Part shown: positions 44,647 to 54,535 of the stretch, in pieces
Layout of the letters: each line of letters begins with the position of its first letter
Numbering within the stretch: position 1 is the first letter of the stretch
NCBI RefSeq assembly: GCF_000266905.1
Contig: NC_018027.1
Span: 1,860,001-1,924,000 of the forward strand
DNA: 64,000 bases
Source of the DNA: Mycolicibacterium chubuense NBB4
GTDB taxonomy: Bacteria; Actinomycetota; Actinomycetes; Mycobacteriales; Mycobacteriaceae
Direction of reading: 5' to 3'
Notes under the pieces: model-generated
Database searches by the model: none
What the model saw: the letters and a program-made list of their open reading frames with translations, nothing else
What the model was told of the DNA's origin: nothing
Made by a program: the position numbers and the translations under genes

Positions 44647-46149
44647 ATGTCTGTCGACACCGCCGATCTGCTGGACTACGACGAGGTCCTCGCCTCCTAC
44701 GAACCCGTTCTCGGGTTGGAGGTGCACGTCGAGCTGTCGACCGCGACCAAGATGTTCTGCGGCTGTGCCAATCAGTTCGGCGCCGAACCCAACACGCAGG
44801 TGTGTCCGGTCTGCCTCGGGCTGCCGGGTTCGCTTCCGGTGCTCAACCGGACGGCCGTCGAGTCCGCGATCCGTATCGGCCTGGCGCTCAACTGCGAGAT
44901 CGTGCCGTGGTGCCGGTTCGCCCGGAAGAACTACTTCTACCCGGACATGCCGAAGAACTACCAGATCAGCCAGTACGACGAACCCATCGCCGTCAACGGA
45001 TACCTCGACGTGCCCCTCGACGACGGCAGCACCTGGCGGGTGGAGATCGAGCGCGCCCACATGGAGGAGGACACCGGCAAGCTGACCCACCTGGGCAGCG
45101 ACACCGGACGCATCGCCGGTGCCACCACGTCGCTGATCGACTACAACCGTTCCGGCGTGCCGCTCATCGAGATCGTCACCAAGCCCATCGAGGGCGCCGG
45201 CGAGCACGCACCCGAGATCGCCCGGGCCTACGTCACTGCGTTGCGAGACCTGTTGCGCGCGTTGGACGTATCCGATGTGCGAATGGATCAGGGCTCGATG
45301 CGCTGCGACTCCAACGTCTCGCTCAAACCGATCGGGCAGGCCGAGTTCGGCACCCGCACCGAGACCAAGAACGTCAACTCGCTCAAGAGCGTGGAAGTCG
45401 CCGTTCGCTACGAGATGCGCAGGCAGGCCGCGGTTCTGAAGGCCGGGGGCACGGTGGTGCAGGAGACTCGGCATTTCCACGAGGACGGGTACACCTCGCC
45501 CGGCCGCAGCAAGGAGACGGCTCAGGACTACCGGTATTTCCCCGAGCCCGACCTGGAGCCCGTCGCTCCCAGCGCCGAACTCGTCGAGGCGCTCCGTGCC
45601 ACCATCCCCGAGCTTCCGTGGTTGTCGCGCAAGCGGATTCAGCAGGAGTGGGGCGTCTCCGACGAAGTGATGCGTGACCTGGTGAACATCGGCGCCCTCG
45701 ACCTGATCGCCGCGACCGTCGATCACGGTGCGTCCAGTGACGCCGCCCGCGCGTGGTGGGGCAACTTCCTGGTGCAGAAGGCCAGGGAAGACGGGGTACA
45801 GGTGTCCGACTTGCCGATCACCCCGGCCCAGGTCGCCGCGGTGGTCAGGCTCGTCGACGAGGGCAAGCTGTCGAACAAGCTCGCCCGCCAGGTCGTCGAA
45901 GGTGTGCTGGCCGGCGAGGGCGAGCCCGAGCAGGTGATGACCGACCGCGGGCTCGCCGTGGTGCGCGACGACTCGCTGATCCAGGCGGCGGTCGACGATG
46001 CGCTCGCCGCCAACCCCGACATCGCCGAGAAGATCCGCGGCGGCAAGGTGCAGGCCGCTGGAGCCATCGTCGGCGCGGTGATGAAGGCCACCAAGGGGCA
46101 GGCCGACGCCGCGCGGGTGCGCGAGCTCGTCATGGCCGCCTGTACGTGA
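44647..46149 (+). CDS. gatB: Aspartyl/glutamyl-tRNA amidotransferase subunit B
   Basis: GatCAB subunit that binds and phosphorylates Glu-tRNA(Gln), 500 residues. [37 protein letters not shown] (zinc cysteines), [19 protein letters not shown] and [12 protein letters not shown] are invariant segments; the YqeY-like tail ends [19 protein letters not shown] 44647; a GTG two codons earlier is possible. pfkA separates it from gatCA, and a sensor-kinase gene follows after 7 bases. Confidence 0.97.
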   Translation: MSVDTADLLDYDEVLASYEPVLGLEVHVELSTATKMFCGCANQFGAEPNTQVCPVCLGLPGSLPVLNRTAVESAIRIGLALNCEIVPWCRFARKNYFYPDMPKNYQISQYDEPIAVNGYLDVPLDDGSTWRVEIERAHMEEDTGKLTHLGSDTGRIAGATTSLIDYNRSGVPLIEIVTKPIEGAGEHAPEIARAYVTALRDLLRALDVSDVRMDQGSMRCDSNVSLKPIGQAEFGTRTETKNVNSLKSVEVAVRYEMRRQAAVLKAGGTVVQETRHFHEDGYTSPGRSKETAQDYRYFPEPDLEPVAPSAELVEALRATIPELPWLSRKRIQQEWGVSDEVMRDLVNIGALDLIAATVDHGASSDAARAWWGNFLVQKAREDGVQVSDLPITPAQVAAVVRLVDEGKLSNKLARQVVEGVLAGEGEPEQVMTDRGLAVVRDDSLIQAAVDDALAANPDIAEKIRGGKVQAAGAIVGAVMKATKGQADAARVRELVMAACT

Positions 46150-46156
46150 CGCGTCG

Positions 46157-47521
46157 ATGAAGCGCACCCAGGACCTGGTTCTGCGCGTCCTTTCGCATCC
46201 GCTGCGACTGCTGTCGCTGCGGTCGATCGTCATCCTCTCCCAGGTCGGCGTCATCATCCTGGTGCTGACGCTCGGGGTCTGGGTGTGGGTCGGCGTCACC
46301 AACGACCAGTACAACCAGCTCGACCGGCGCCTCGACTCGCTGTCGAGCCTCGGCGACGTCACCACCCTGCTGCGCAGCGCGCGGGAGGGGATCGGTCCCG
46401 AGCCCGGCGAGGGGGGCCTGGTCCGAACCGCTCGGATCGGTGACGTCGCGGTCTCCATTCCGGCCGACATCGTGCTGCCTGAGCTGCCCAGCGGCTACGC
46501 CGACGCGTCGATCGGGGGTGTGGAGTACCGCGTGCGCACCATCACCACCGGCAACGCGTCGATCGCGCTCGGGGCGCCGCTGGCCGACACCAAGGCCCGG
46601 ATCGACGCCCTGCACTGGCGGGTGTTCTGGATCTGTGCCGGGGTGATCGTGGGCACCCTGCTGGTCGGCTGGGTGATCGCGTTGATCATGGTCAACCCGT
46701 TCCGGCTGCTGGCCCAGCAGGCCCGCGCCATCAACGCGCAGTCCAAGCCCGACGAGCTCCAGGTGCGCGGCGTGTGGGAGGCCGTGGAGATCTCCGAGGC
46801 GGTCGAAGGCATGCTCGCGCGAATCGGTGACGAGCAGCAGCGCACCCGGGCTGCCCTCGAATCGGCCCGCGACTTCGCCGCCGTCGCCTCGCACGAATTG
46901 CGCACCCCGCTGACCGCCATGCGCACCAACCTCGAGGTGCTGATGACGCTGGACCTCGGTGCCGAGCAGCGCCGGGAGGTCATCGGCGACGTGATGCGGA
47001 CGCAGTCGCGGATCGAGGCGACGCTGGCCGCTCTGGAGCGGCTGGCGCAGGGCGAGTTGACCACCGTGGCCGACTTCGTGCCCGTCGACGTCGCCGAACT
47101 GCTCGATCGCGCGGCCCACGACGCCGTGCACAACTACCCGGGCCTGGATGTCTCCCTGGCGTCGTCGACGACGGTGCTGATGCTCGGCATGCCCGCAGGC
47201 CTGCGTCTGGTCATCGACAACGCCATCGCCAATGCGGTCAAGCACGGCGGTGCCACGCGCGTGCAGCTGAGCGTGGTCAGTTCCGCCGAAGGCGTGGAGA
47301 TCGCCGTGGACGACAACGGGTCCGGCGTTCCCGAGGAGGAGCGCGCCGCGGTGTTCGAGCGCTTCCACCGCGGCACCACCGCGTCGAGGTCCGGGTCGGG
47401 GCTGGGCTTGGCCCTGGTCGCGCAACAGGCCGAAATCCACGGCGGGACAGCCGCTTTGGAGGTCAGCCCGCTGGGGGGCACGCGCCTGATCCTGCGTCTT
47501 CCCGGCTCGGGGCCGCGCTAG
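46157..47521 (+). CDS. Orphan PrrB-like sensor histidine kinase
   Basis: Membrane histidine kinase of 454 residues. TM1 at about 23-46, an external domain (about 47-155) with YADASIGGVEYRVRT, TM2 at about 157-178, HAMP, dimerisation/H-box with H246 in ASHELRTPLTAMRTNLEVL, N-box IDNAIANAVKHGG, G1 DDNGSGVP, F-box VFERFHRG and G2 SGSGLGLALV. Much of the C-terminal half closely resembles mycobacterial PrrB (Rv0902c), so it looks like a PrrB paralogue. No response-regulator gene is adjacent; it begins 7 bases after gatB and is probably cotranscribed with it. Convergent with lppZ, 12 bases apart. Confidence 0.9.
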   Translation: MKRTQDLVLRVLSHPLRLLSLRSIVILSQVGVIILVLTLGVWVWVGVTNDQYNQLDRRLDSLSSLGDVTTLLRSAREGIGPEPGEGGLVRTARIGDVAVSIPADIVLPELPSGYADASIGGVEYRVRTITTGNASIALGAPLADTKARIDALHWRVFWICAGVIVGTLLVGWVIALIMVNPFRLLAQQARAINAQSKPDELQVRGVWEAVEISEAVEGMLARIGDEQQRTRAALESARDFAAVASHELRTPLTAMRTNLEVLMTLDLGAEQRREVIGDVMRTQSRIEATLAALERLAQGELTTVADFVPVDVAELLDRAAHDAVHNYPGLDVSLASSTTVLMLGMPAGLRLVIDNAIANAVKHGGATRVQLSVVSSAEGVEIAVDDNGSGVPEEERAAVFERFHRGTTASRSGSGLGLALVAQQAEIHGGTAALEVSPLGGTRLILRLPGSGPR

Positions 47522-47533
47522 CGACGAGCGCGA

Positions 47534-48655
47534 TCAGGTCTTCTCGTCGTTGGCGCGGGGGAAGCCGCCGCCCTGCGGGAACAGCGGGAAGACCACGTCG
47601 TCGAGCTTCTCGGCGTCGCCGGAGGTCTTGTTGACGGTGGCACCCCAGATGTTGCCGTCCGGAGCCACCGCCAACGCCCACGCGTGGCCGTGCTGGTCCT
47701 GACGGACCACCTCCGGGTCACCGGTCACCGCGCCGGTGTCGGGAGCCATCCGCACCGCCACGGTCTGCTTGGTGTTGACCAGGTTGACCAGCACCGTGCC
47801 GTCCAGCGCCGCGCAGCCCGCGACGCCGGGCCGGTCCGGCCAGGTCCACACCGTCGAGACCTTCGAATCCTTGGTGATGCGCTGCAGCCGGTCGGCGGTC
47901 GGGGTCCGGTCGGTGACGTAGAGCGAGTTGTCGGACGGGTCGATACACATCCCGCCGCCCGGGCCGAGGCCGGACAGCGCGGTGGTGGTCGGGGCCTGAT
48001 CGACGGTGGTCGGCTGCTCGATGCGCAGCAGCTTGCCCGCCATCGACCCCGGGTCGGCGGCCTGCGCGGGGTCGCCCGCGTCCCCGGTCTGCACCATCAG
48101 CGTCGTCGGGCTGGTGAAGATCAGCGAGCCGGTGTTGCCGGTGGCTCCCTTGGGGATGCCGGTGAGGATGGGCTTGGGGATATCGCCGTCGGCGATGCGG
48201 ATGACCCTGTTGTCGCTGGGGGTGCTGACGTAGGCGTACATCAGGCGGTCCTGGGCGTAGGTGGGCGACAACACGATGTCCATCAGCCCGCCGTCGCCGC
48301 TGCCGTCGACCGGCAGGGTCGTCTTGACGAACGGCTCGGCGCGCGTCGACACCTGCTTGACGGCTCCGGTGGTGCGCTCGGCGACCAGCGCCGACTGGCT
48401 GTCGGGCAGCATGATCAGGCCGCTGGTGCTCTCCAGACAGCCCTGCATGACGCCGGGCGCCGGGCACTGCTTGGGGAACGGCTTGGCCGGCAGCGGGGGC
48501 GGCGGCGGCGGCGTGGACGTCTGCCCCGGCGCCAGTTGCGGTTCGGTGGTGAACGGCTCCGACTGCGCCGAGTCGAACCGCGCGCAGCCGGCGCCGCTCA
48601 GCAAGCCCGCACACAGCAGGACGGCCACTACCCGCGACGACCGGCGCTGACTCAT
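47534..48655 (-). CDS. lppZ: Sorbosone-dehydrogenase-like lipoprotein LppZ
   Basis: Lipoprotein of 373 residues, signal ending LLSGAGC (C24), then a proline-rich linker (TSTPPPPPPLPAKPFP) and a beta-propeller of the glucose/sorbosone dehydrogenase type (GDGGLMDIVLSPTYAQDRLMY, GGGMCIDPSDNSLYVTD). It closely follows M. tuberculosis LppZ (Rv3006). Enzyme activity is unproven. ATG 48655; the frame above it has no similarity. Divergent from doxX across 149 bases with no clear motif. Confidence 0.9.
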   Translation of the reverse strand: MSQRRSSRVVAVLLCAGLLSGAGCARFDSAQSEPFTTEPQLAPGQTSTPPPPPPLPAKPFPKQCPAPGVMQGCLESTSGLIMLPDSQSALVAERTTGAVKQVSTRAEPFVKTTLPVDGSGDGGLMDIVLSPTYAQDRLMYAYVSTPSDNRVIRIADGDIPKPILTGIPKGATGNTGSLIFTSPTTLMVQTGDAGDPAQAADPGSMAGKLLRIEQPTTVDQAPTTTALSGLGPGGGMCIDPSDNSLYVTDRTPTADRLQRITKDSKVSTVWTWPDRPGVAGCAALDGTVLVNLVNTKQTVAVRMAPDTGAVTGDPEVVRQDQHGHAWALAVAPDGNIWGATVNKTSGDAEKLDDVVFPLFPQGGGFPRANDEKT

Positions 48656-48804
48656 GCAGGCCAGGTTACGGATCGTCTCGCGGTGCGCGCCACGCGTCCC
48701 CCGGCGACCACCCGCCGCGACCTGCGCCGCCGCCGGAAAACACGTGCTCGGGCGCGCCGCGCGAATTCCCGGCGAGGCGATGACTTGCACTTACCCTGGC
48801 AGTC

Positions 48805-49635
48805 GTGACAAGTCCCCATGACCCACGACCCTGGCAGCGGCCCGACGACTCGGGCGGTCGGCCCGCGTCGGCGCGCTTGGTGGACCCGGAGGACGATCTT
48901 CCCTCCGCGAATTACGGCGGCGACTTCGAGACCACCGCGATCCCGCGCTACGACACCGCCAAACCCGCCAACGACCAGCCGTTCAGCCTGATGAACGACC
49001 CCGAGCCGCTGCCGTACGTGCAGCCGACCACGGGTCTCGCCCCCGGGGCCTACGGGACGACGGCAGCGCCGGCCGAGGTCGGGGTGAACGACGAGCACCG
49101 GGATCGGGACCGGCGCGGCACCCAGGACCTCGGACTGCTGCTGCTGCGCGTCGCGGTCGGCGTGCTGCTCATCGCGCACGGCTTGCAGAAGCTGTTCGGC
49201 TGGTGGGGCGGCCCGGGCCTGGGCGGGTTTCGGGACTACCTCGCCGAGGTCGGCTTCCGGTACGCCGACATCCTGAGCTACGTGGCAGCGGGCGGTCAGG
49301 TCGTCGCCGGCGTGCTGCTGGTTCTCGGGCTCTTCACGCCTGTGGCCGCCGCGGGGGCGCTGGCCTACCTGGTCACCGCGGTCCTGGCCGAAGCGATGGA
49401 AGCCCACAACGACGCCCGGCTGTCGAGCTTCCTCACCGACGGTCACGAGTACGAGGTCGTCCTGGTGGCCGTCGTCGCTGCGATCGTTCTCATCGGCCCG
49501 GGGCGGTACGGCCTGGATGCCGGCCGCGGGTGGGCGCGCCGCCCGTTCGTCGGCTCGTTCGCCGCGCTGATCCTGGGTGTGGGGGGTGGGGTCGCGATCT
49601 GGGTCCTCCTCAACGGCGCCAACCCCTTGGCGTGA
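48805..49635 (+). CDS. DoxX-family membrane protein (Rv3005c-like)
   Basis: Protein of 276 residues: a hydrophilic N-terminal half (about 1-108), then four membrane helices of the DoxX domain (LLLLRVAVGVLLIAHGLQKLFGWWGGPGLGGF is the signature). M. tuberculosis Rv3005c (DoxX) joins SodA and SseA in a membrane-associated oxidoreductase complex that limits oxidative damage. GTG 48805. Its stop lies inside the first copy of a 26-bp tandem repeat. Confidence 0.9.
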   Translation: MTSPHDPRPWQRPDDSGGRPASARLVDPEDDLPSANYGGDFETTAIPRYDTAKPANDQPFSLMNDPEPLPYVQPTTGLAPGAYGTTAAPAEVGVNDEHRDRDRRGTQDLGLLLLRVAVGVLLIAHGLQKLFGWWGGPGLGGFRDYLAEVGFRYADILSYVAAGGQVVAGVLLVLGLFTPVAAAGALAYLVTAVLAEAMEAHNDARLSSFLTDGHEYEVVLVAVVAAIVLIGPGRYGLDAGRGWARRPFVGSFAALILGVGGGVAIWVLLNGANPLA

Positions 49636-49693
49636 TGGCCTGAGCCAACCCCTTGGCGTGATGGCCTGAGCCAACCCCTTGGCGTGATGGCCT
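49619..49693. repeat. 26-bp tandem repeat, 2.9 copies, at the doxX/cfp6 junction
   Basis: Two identical 26-bp units (49619-49644, 49645-49670) and 23 bases of a third (49671-49693). Each unit contains CCAACCCCTTGG, a short inverted repeat, and GCGTGATGGCC. The first copy contains the doxX stop codon, and the partial third copy reaches the stop codon of the convergent cfp6-like gene, so copy-number change would alter only the spacing between the genes. Confidence 0.95.
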
Positions 49694-50081
49694 ACTCGTA
49701 GGGGTTGGGCACTCGGCCGCCGCTGGCGGCGGTCAACATCGGCAGCGTCGCGAAGGTGACTGCCGGAAGGGACAGCTCGGAGCCGTCGCGGCGACGCGCC
49801 AGGGCCCACGCCTTGCGGCCGAAGCGCAGTCCCTCGATGTCGTCCCAGCGGACCGTCTCACTGCCCAGCAATGTGCGAGCCGTGACCGTGTCGCGGTCGG
49901 CGATGGTCCGGTAGCGCACGATCATCGTCGACAGGATCGCGGGAATGATCAGCAGCACCAAGAACCACGTCGGACCGGCGAAGATCACCGCGAGCAACGT
50001 GAAGAAGAGGAAGGCGACCGCCAGGTGCGCCATCGGGGAGATTTTGACGACGACCGGCGCCGACACGGAGGAAGTGCCCAT
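49692..50081 (-). CDS. cfp6: Low-molecular-weight PH-domain protein, Cfp6-like (Rv3004)
   Basis: Protein of 129 residues with two N-terminal hydrophobic segments (MAHLAVAFLFFTLLAVIF and FLVLLIIPAILSTMIV), followed by a bacterial PH-like domain (DTVTARTLLGSETVRWDDIEGLRF). The C-terminus LPAVTFATLPMLTAASGGRVPNPY matches M. tuberculosis Cfp6, a culture-filtrate antigen. ATG 50081 or the internal ATG at codon 17 may be the start; the latter fits the homologue. Function unknown. Confidence 0.85.
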   Translation of the reverse strand: MGTSSVSAPVVVKISPMAHLAVAFLFFTLLAVIFAGPTWFLVLLIIPAILSTMIVRYRTIADRDTVTARTLLGSETVRWDDIEGLRFGRKAWALARRRDGSELSLPAVTFATLPMLTAASGGRVPNPYE

Positions 50082-50139
50082 GCGGCCATCATCCCATCGG
50101 GTCCGGGCCGGTTGCGCCGAGCGTGATCACCCAGTGCTC

Positions 50140-50191
50140 GACCACCCGGGCGGGCCCGGGAATTTGACCACCCCCGGCGGGCCGGGAATTT
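50140..50191. repeat. Two near-identical 26-bp direct repeats in the ilvB promoter
   Basis: Units 50140-50165 and 50166-50191 differ at only a few positions; both end CCGGGAATTT and are followed by GACC. The second copy supplies the TTGACC taken as -35 of the ilv promoter; the first makes an identical TTGACC 26 bp upstream. The rest of the gap, 50082-50139, shows nothing recognisable. Confidence 0.75.
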
Positions 50192-50219
50192 GACCTGTGG
50201 CCAGTTCAAGGGCTACCGT
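50190..50219 (+). promoter_or_regulatory. Candidate SigA promoter of the ilvBNC operon
   Basis: TTGACC (50190-50195), an 18-base spacer and TACCGT (50214-50219). A start site about 7 bases later would fall at or just before the leader-peptide ATG (50228), so the leader may be read from a leaderless or near-leaderless transcript. Confidence 0.6.
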
Positions 50220-50227
50220 CGACTGCT

Positions 50228-50299
50228 ATGCAGACCCCCGGAAACCTCGTAGTAATTGGGTTGCGCGTTGATGCCGCGCTAGCCCTCTGCCGGGCATAG
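50228..50299 (+). CDS. ilvB leader peptide (branched-chain amino-acid attenuator)
   Basis: Open frame of 23 codons, ATG to TAG, containing the run Leu-Val-Val-Ile-Gly-Leu-Arg-Val and three further leucines: eight Leu/Ile/Val codons in all. It precedes a mutually exclusive antiterminator/terminator pair and ilvB. The composition is that expected of an attenuator leader; ribosome stalling on the Leu-Val-Val-Ile codons would leave the antiterminator arm free. Attenuation of ilvB has been described in other actinobacteria (Corynebacterium, with predictions in mycobacteria). Confidence 0.85.
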   Translation: MQTPGNLVVIGLRVDAALALCRA

Positions 50300-50323
50300 C
50301 ACAACCGCATCGACGCGCAACCC
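50258..50323 (+). promoter_or_regulatory. ilv antiterminator stem
   Basis: Left arm GGGTTGCGCGTTGATGC (50258-50274, inside the leader frame) pairs with GCATCGACGCGCAACCC (50307-50323) over 17 bp, with one G-U pair. The right arm shares AACCC (50319-50323) with the terminator stem, so the two structures exclude each other. A ribosome that translates past the Leu/Val/Ile run covers the left arm and lets the terminator form. Confidence 0.85.
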
Positions 50324-50354
50324 TCGTACAGCCGCCGGCTGACGGGGGTTTTTT
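50319..50354 (+). terminator. ilvB attenuator terminator
   Basis: Stem AACCCTCGT with ACGGGGGTT (one G-U pair), one bulged A, then CAGCC with GGCTG around a GCC loop, followed by a run of six T starting within the stem end (50349-50354). Lies 57 bases before the ilvB start. Confidence 0.9.
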
Positions 50355-50411
50355 GTTGCCCGAGCATCGATTTGAGAAGATTCGCGAAAGCCAGAAGGAC
50401 AAGAGGACATC

Positions 50412-52282
50412 GTGAGCGCACCCACCACGCGACCACCCGAACAGTCGGCGACCCCGGCGAACGGGAACCACACCGCATCGGCGACCGGGAAACCGGGACA
50501 CAGGAAGACCCCTGCACAGCCGAAACGCGTTGCCCCCCATCAGCTCACCGGTGCACAGGCCGTGATCCGGTCTCTGGAGGAGCTCGATGTCGACGTCATC
50601 TTCGGCATCCCCGGCGGTGCCGTCCTGCCGGTGTACGACCCGCTGTTCGACTCGGTGAAGCTGCGCCACGTGCTGGTTCGCCACGAGCAGGGCGGTGGCC
50701 ATGCGGCCAGCGGCTACGCGCACGCCACCGGCCGGGTCGGGGTCTGCATGGCGACCTCGGGTCCCGGCGCCACCAACCTGGTGACTCCGCTGGCCGACGC
50801 CTACATGGACTCGATCCCGATGGTGGCGATCACCGGGCAGGTCGGGCGGGGACTGATCGGGACCGACGCCTTCCAGGAAGCCGACATCTCCGGGATCACC
50901 ATGCCGATCACCAAGCACAACTTCCTGGTGCGCAACGGCGATGACATCGCCCGCGTGATGGCCGAGGCGTTCCACATCGCCGCCAGCGGACGGCCGGGGC
51001 CGGTGCTCGTCGACATCCCCAAGGACGTGCTGCAGGGTCAGTGCACCTTCAGCTGGCCGCCGCAGATCGACCTGCCCGGCTATAAGCCCAACACCAAGCC
51101 GCACAACAGGCAGATCCGCGAGGCGGCCAAGCTCATCGCCGCGGCCCGCAAGCCGGTGCTCTACGTGGGCGGCGGGATCATCCGCGGTGAAGCCAGTGAA
51201 CAGCTGCTCGATCTGGCGGAGATGACCGGCATTCCGGTGGTCACCACCCTGATGGCGCGGGGCGCGTTCCCGGACAGCCATCCGCAGAACCTCGGCATGC
51301 CGGGCATGCACGGCACGGTGGCGGCGGTCGGCGCCCTGCAGAAGAGCGACCTGCTGATCGCACTGGGCACCCGGTTCGACGACCGGGTGACCGGCAAGCT
51401 GGATTCCTTCGCGCCCGAGGCCAAGGTGATCCACGCCGACATCGACCCCGCGGAGATCGGCAAGAACCGGCACGCCGACGTCCCGATCGTGGGCGACGTG
51501 AAGGCCGTCATCACCGATCTGATCGAGGCCCTGCGCCGCGACGGCGCGCCGGCCATGACCAAGATCGACAACTGGTGGGAGTACCTGCGGGGCATCCAGT
51601 CGACGTATCCGCTGAGCTACGGCCCGCAGAGCGACGGCAGCCTGTCTCCCGAGTACGTCATCGAGACACTGGGCAAGATCGCCGGTTCGGACGCGGTCTA
51701 CGTCGCCGGCGTGGGCCAGCACCAGATGTGGGCGGCGCAGTTCATCTCCTACGAGAACCCGAAGACCTGGATCAACTCGGGCGGCCTCGGCACGATGGGC
51801 TTCGCCGTCCCGGCGGCGATGGGCGCCAAGATGGGCCGCCCGGAGGCCGAGGTGTGGGCTATCGACGGTGACGGTTGCTTCCAGATGACCAACCAGGAAC
51901 TGGCCACCTGTGCGATCGAGGGTGTCCCGATCAAGGTGGCCCTGATCAACAACGGCAACCTCGGCATGGTGCGGCAGTGGCAGACGCTGTTCTACGAAGA
52001 GCGGTACAGCCAAACGGATCTGGCCACGCACACGCGGCGCATCCCCGACTTCGTCAAGCTGGCCGAGGCGCTCGGCTGCGTCGGATTGCGTTGCGAGCGC
52101 GCCGAAGACGTCGCCGAGGTGATCCATCAGGCCCGCGCCATCAACGACCGGCCCGTGGTGGTCGAATTCGTCGTCGGCGCCGACGCGCAGGTGTGGCCGA
52201 TGGTGGCCGCAGGCACCAGCAACGACGAGATCCAGGCAGCGCGCGGTATCCGGCCGCTGTTCGACAACGAAGAGGGGCACGC

Positions 52283-52286
<4 letters not shown>
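50412..52286 (+). CDS. ilvB: Acetolactate synthase large subunit
   Basis: ThDP/FAD enzyme of 624 residues that makes 2-acetolactate or 2-aceto-2-hydroxybutyrate, the first common step of Val, Leu and Ile synthesis. Catalytic Glu E92 in [17 protein letters not shown]-binding middle domain ([12 protein letters not shown]); ThDP motif [12 protein letters not shown]...INN near the C-terminus. The first 40 residues are a variable, Pro/Thr-rich tail. GTG 50412, preceded by AGAGGA. The stop overlaps the ilvN start by 4 bases. Confidence 0.97.
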
Positions 52287-53834
<1,548 letters not shown>

Positions 53835-53843
53835 GCCGCACGT

Positions 53844-53900
53844 CGAATCGGGCGCGTTCAGCAACCCTCGAGGTTGCCGGACGCGCCCGATTCGCGTTTT
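53844..53900 (+). terminator. Terminator of ilvBNC
   Basis: Stem CGAATCGGGCGCGT (53844-53857) with ACGCGCCCGATTCG (53881-53894), with an inner hairpin CAACC...GGTTG, then CGTTTT. It lies just past the ilvC stop and directly before the convergent wrbA stop, so it may serve both genes. Confidence 0.88.
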
Positions 53901-54496
53901 CAGGCGAGGCGGTCGGCGACGCTGACGACCCGGCGGGCCAGGTGATCGAGCGCGGCCAGCGTGGCGTCGTCGAGTTCGTTGCGGTTCTCGGGTCCGGTGA
54001 CATGCCCGACGCCGTAGGGGTTGCCGTCGGCGAACTTCACCGGATCGGTGTAGCCCGGGGGCACCAAGATCCCGCCGAAGTGCATCAGCGTGATGTAGAG
54101 CGTGATCAGCGTGGTCTCCTGGCCGCCGTGCGCGGTCTGCGACGAGGTGAACGCGGCGTAGGCCTTGTCGGCGAGCTTGCCGCCGGCCCACAGGCCGCCG
54201 AGGGAGTCGATGAAGGTGCGGAACTGCGACGACATGTTGCCGAACCGGGTGGGGGAGCCGAAGATCACCGCGTCCGCCCAGACGATGTCGTCGCCGGTCG
54301 CTGCCGGAAGGTCCTTCGTCGCTTCGTAATTCGCCGTCCACGCCGGGTTGTTGGCGAACGATTCGGGGTCGCGCGTCTCGGCGATGTGCCGCAGACGCAC
54401 CTCGGCGCCCGCGGACTCGGCGGTGGCCGCCACGCGGTTGGCCATCGCGGTCCCGTGACCCGTTGCGGAGTAGTAGATGACCGCCAGTTTCGCCAT
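53900..54496 (-). CDS. wrbA: NAD(P)H:quinone oxidoreductase, WrbA type
   Basis: Flavodoxin-like protein of 198 residues using FMN to reduce quinones by two electrons. The FMN phosphate loop is IYYSATGHGTAMA (residues 7-19); GSPTRFGNMSSQFRTFID and the TSSQTAHGGQETTL segment are WrbA hallmarks. ATG 54496. The upstream FAD oxidoreductase gene on the same strand ends 40 bases away. Confidence 0.92.
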   Translation of the reverse strand: MAKLAVIYYSATGHGTAMANRVAATAESAGAEVRLRHIAETRDPESFANNPAWTANYEATKDLPAATGDDIVWADAVIFGSPTRFGNMSSQFRTFIDSLGGLWAGGKLADKAYAAFTSSQTAHGGQETTLITLYITLMHFGGILVPPGYTDPVKFADGNPYGVGHVTGPENRNELDDATLAALDHLARRVVSVADRLA

Positions 54497-54535
54497 ACCG
54501 GCAGCCTACCGAGCGCAGCTTCTCTCCTGAGCGGT

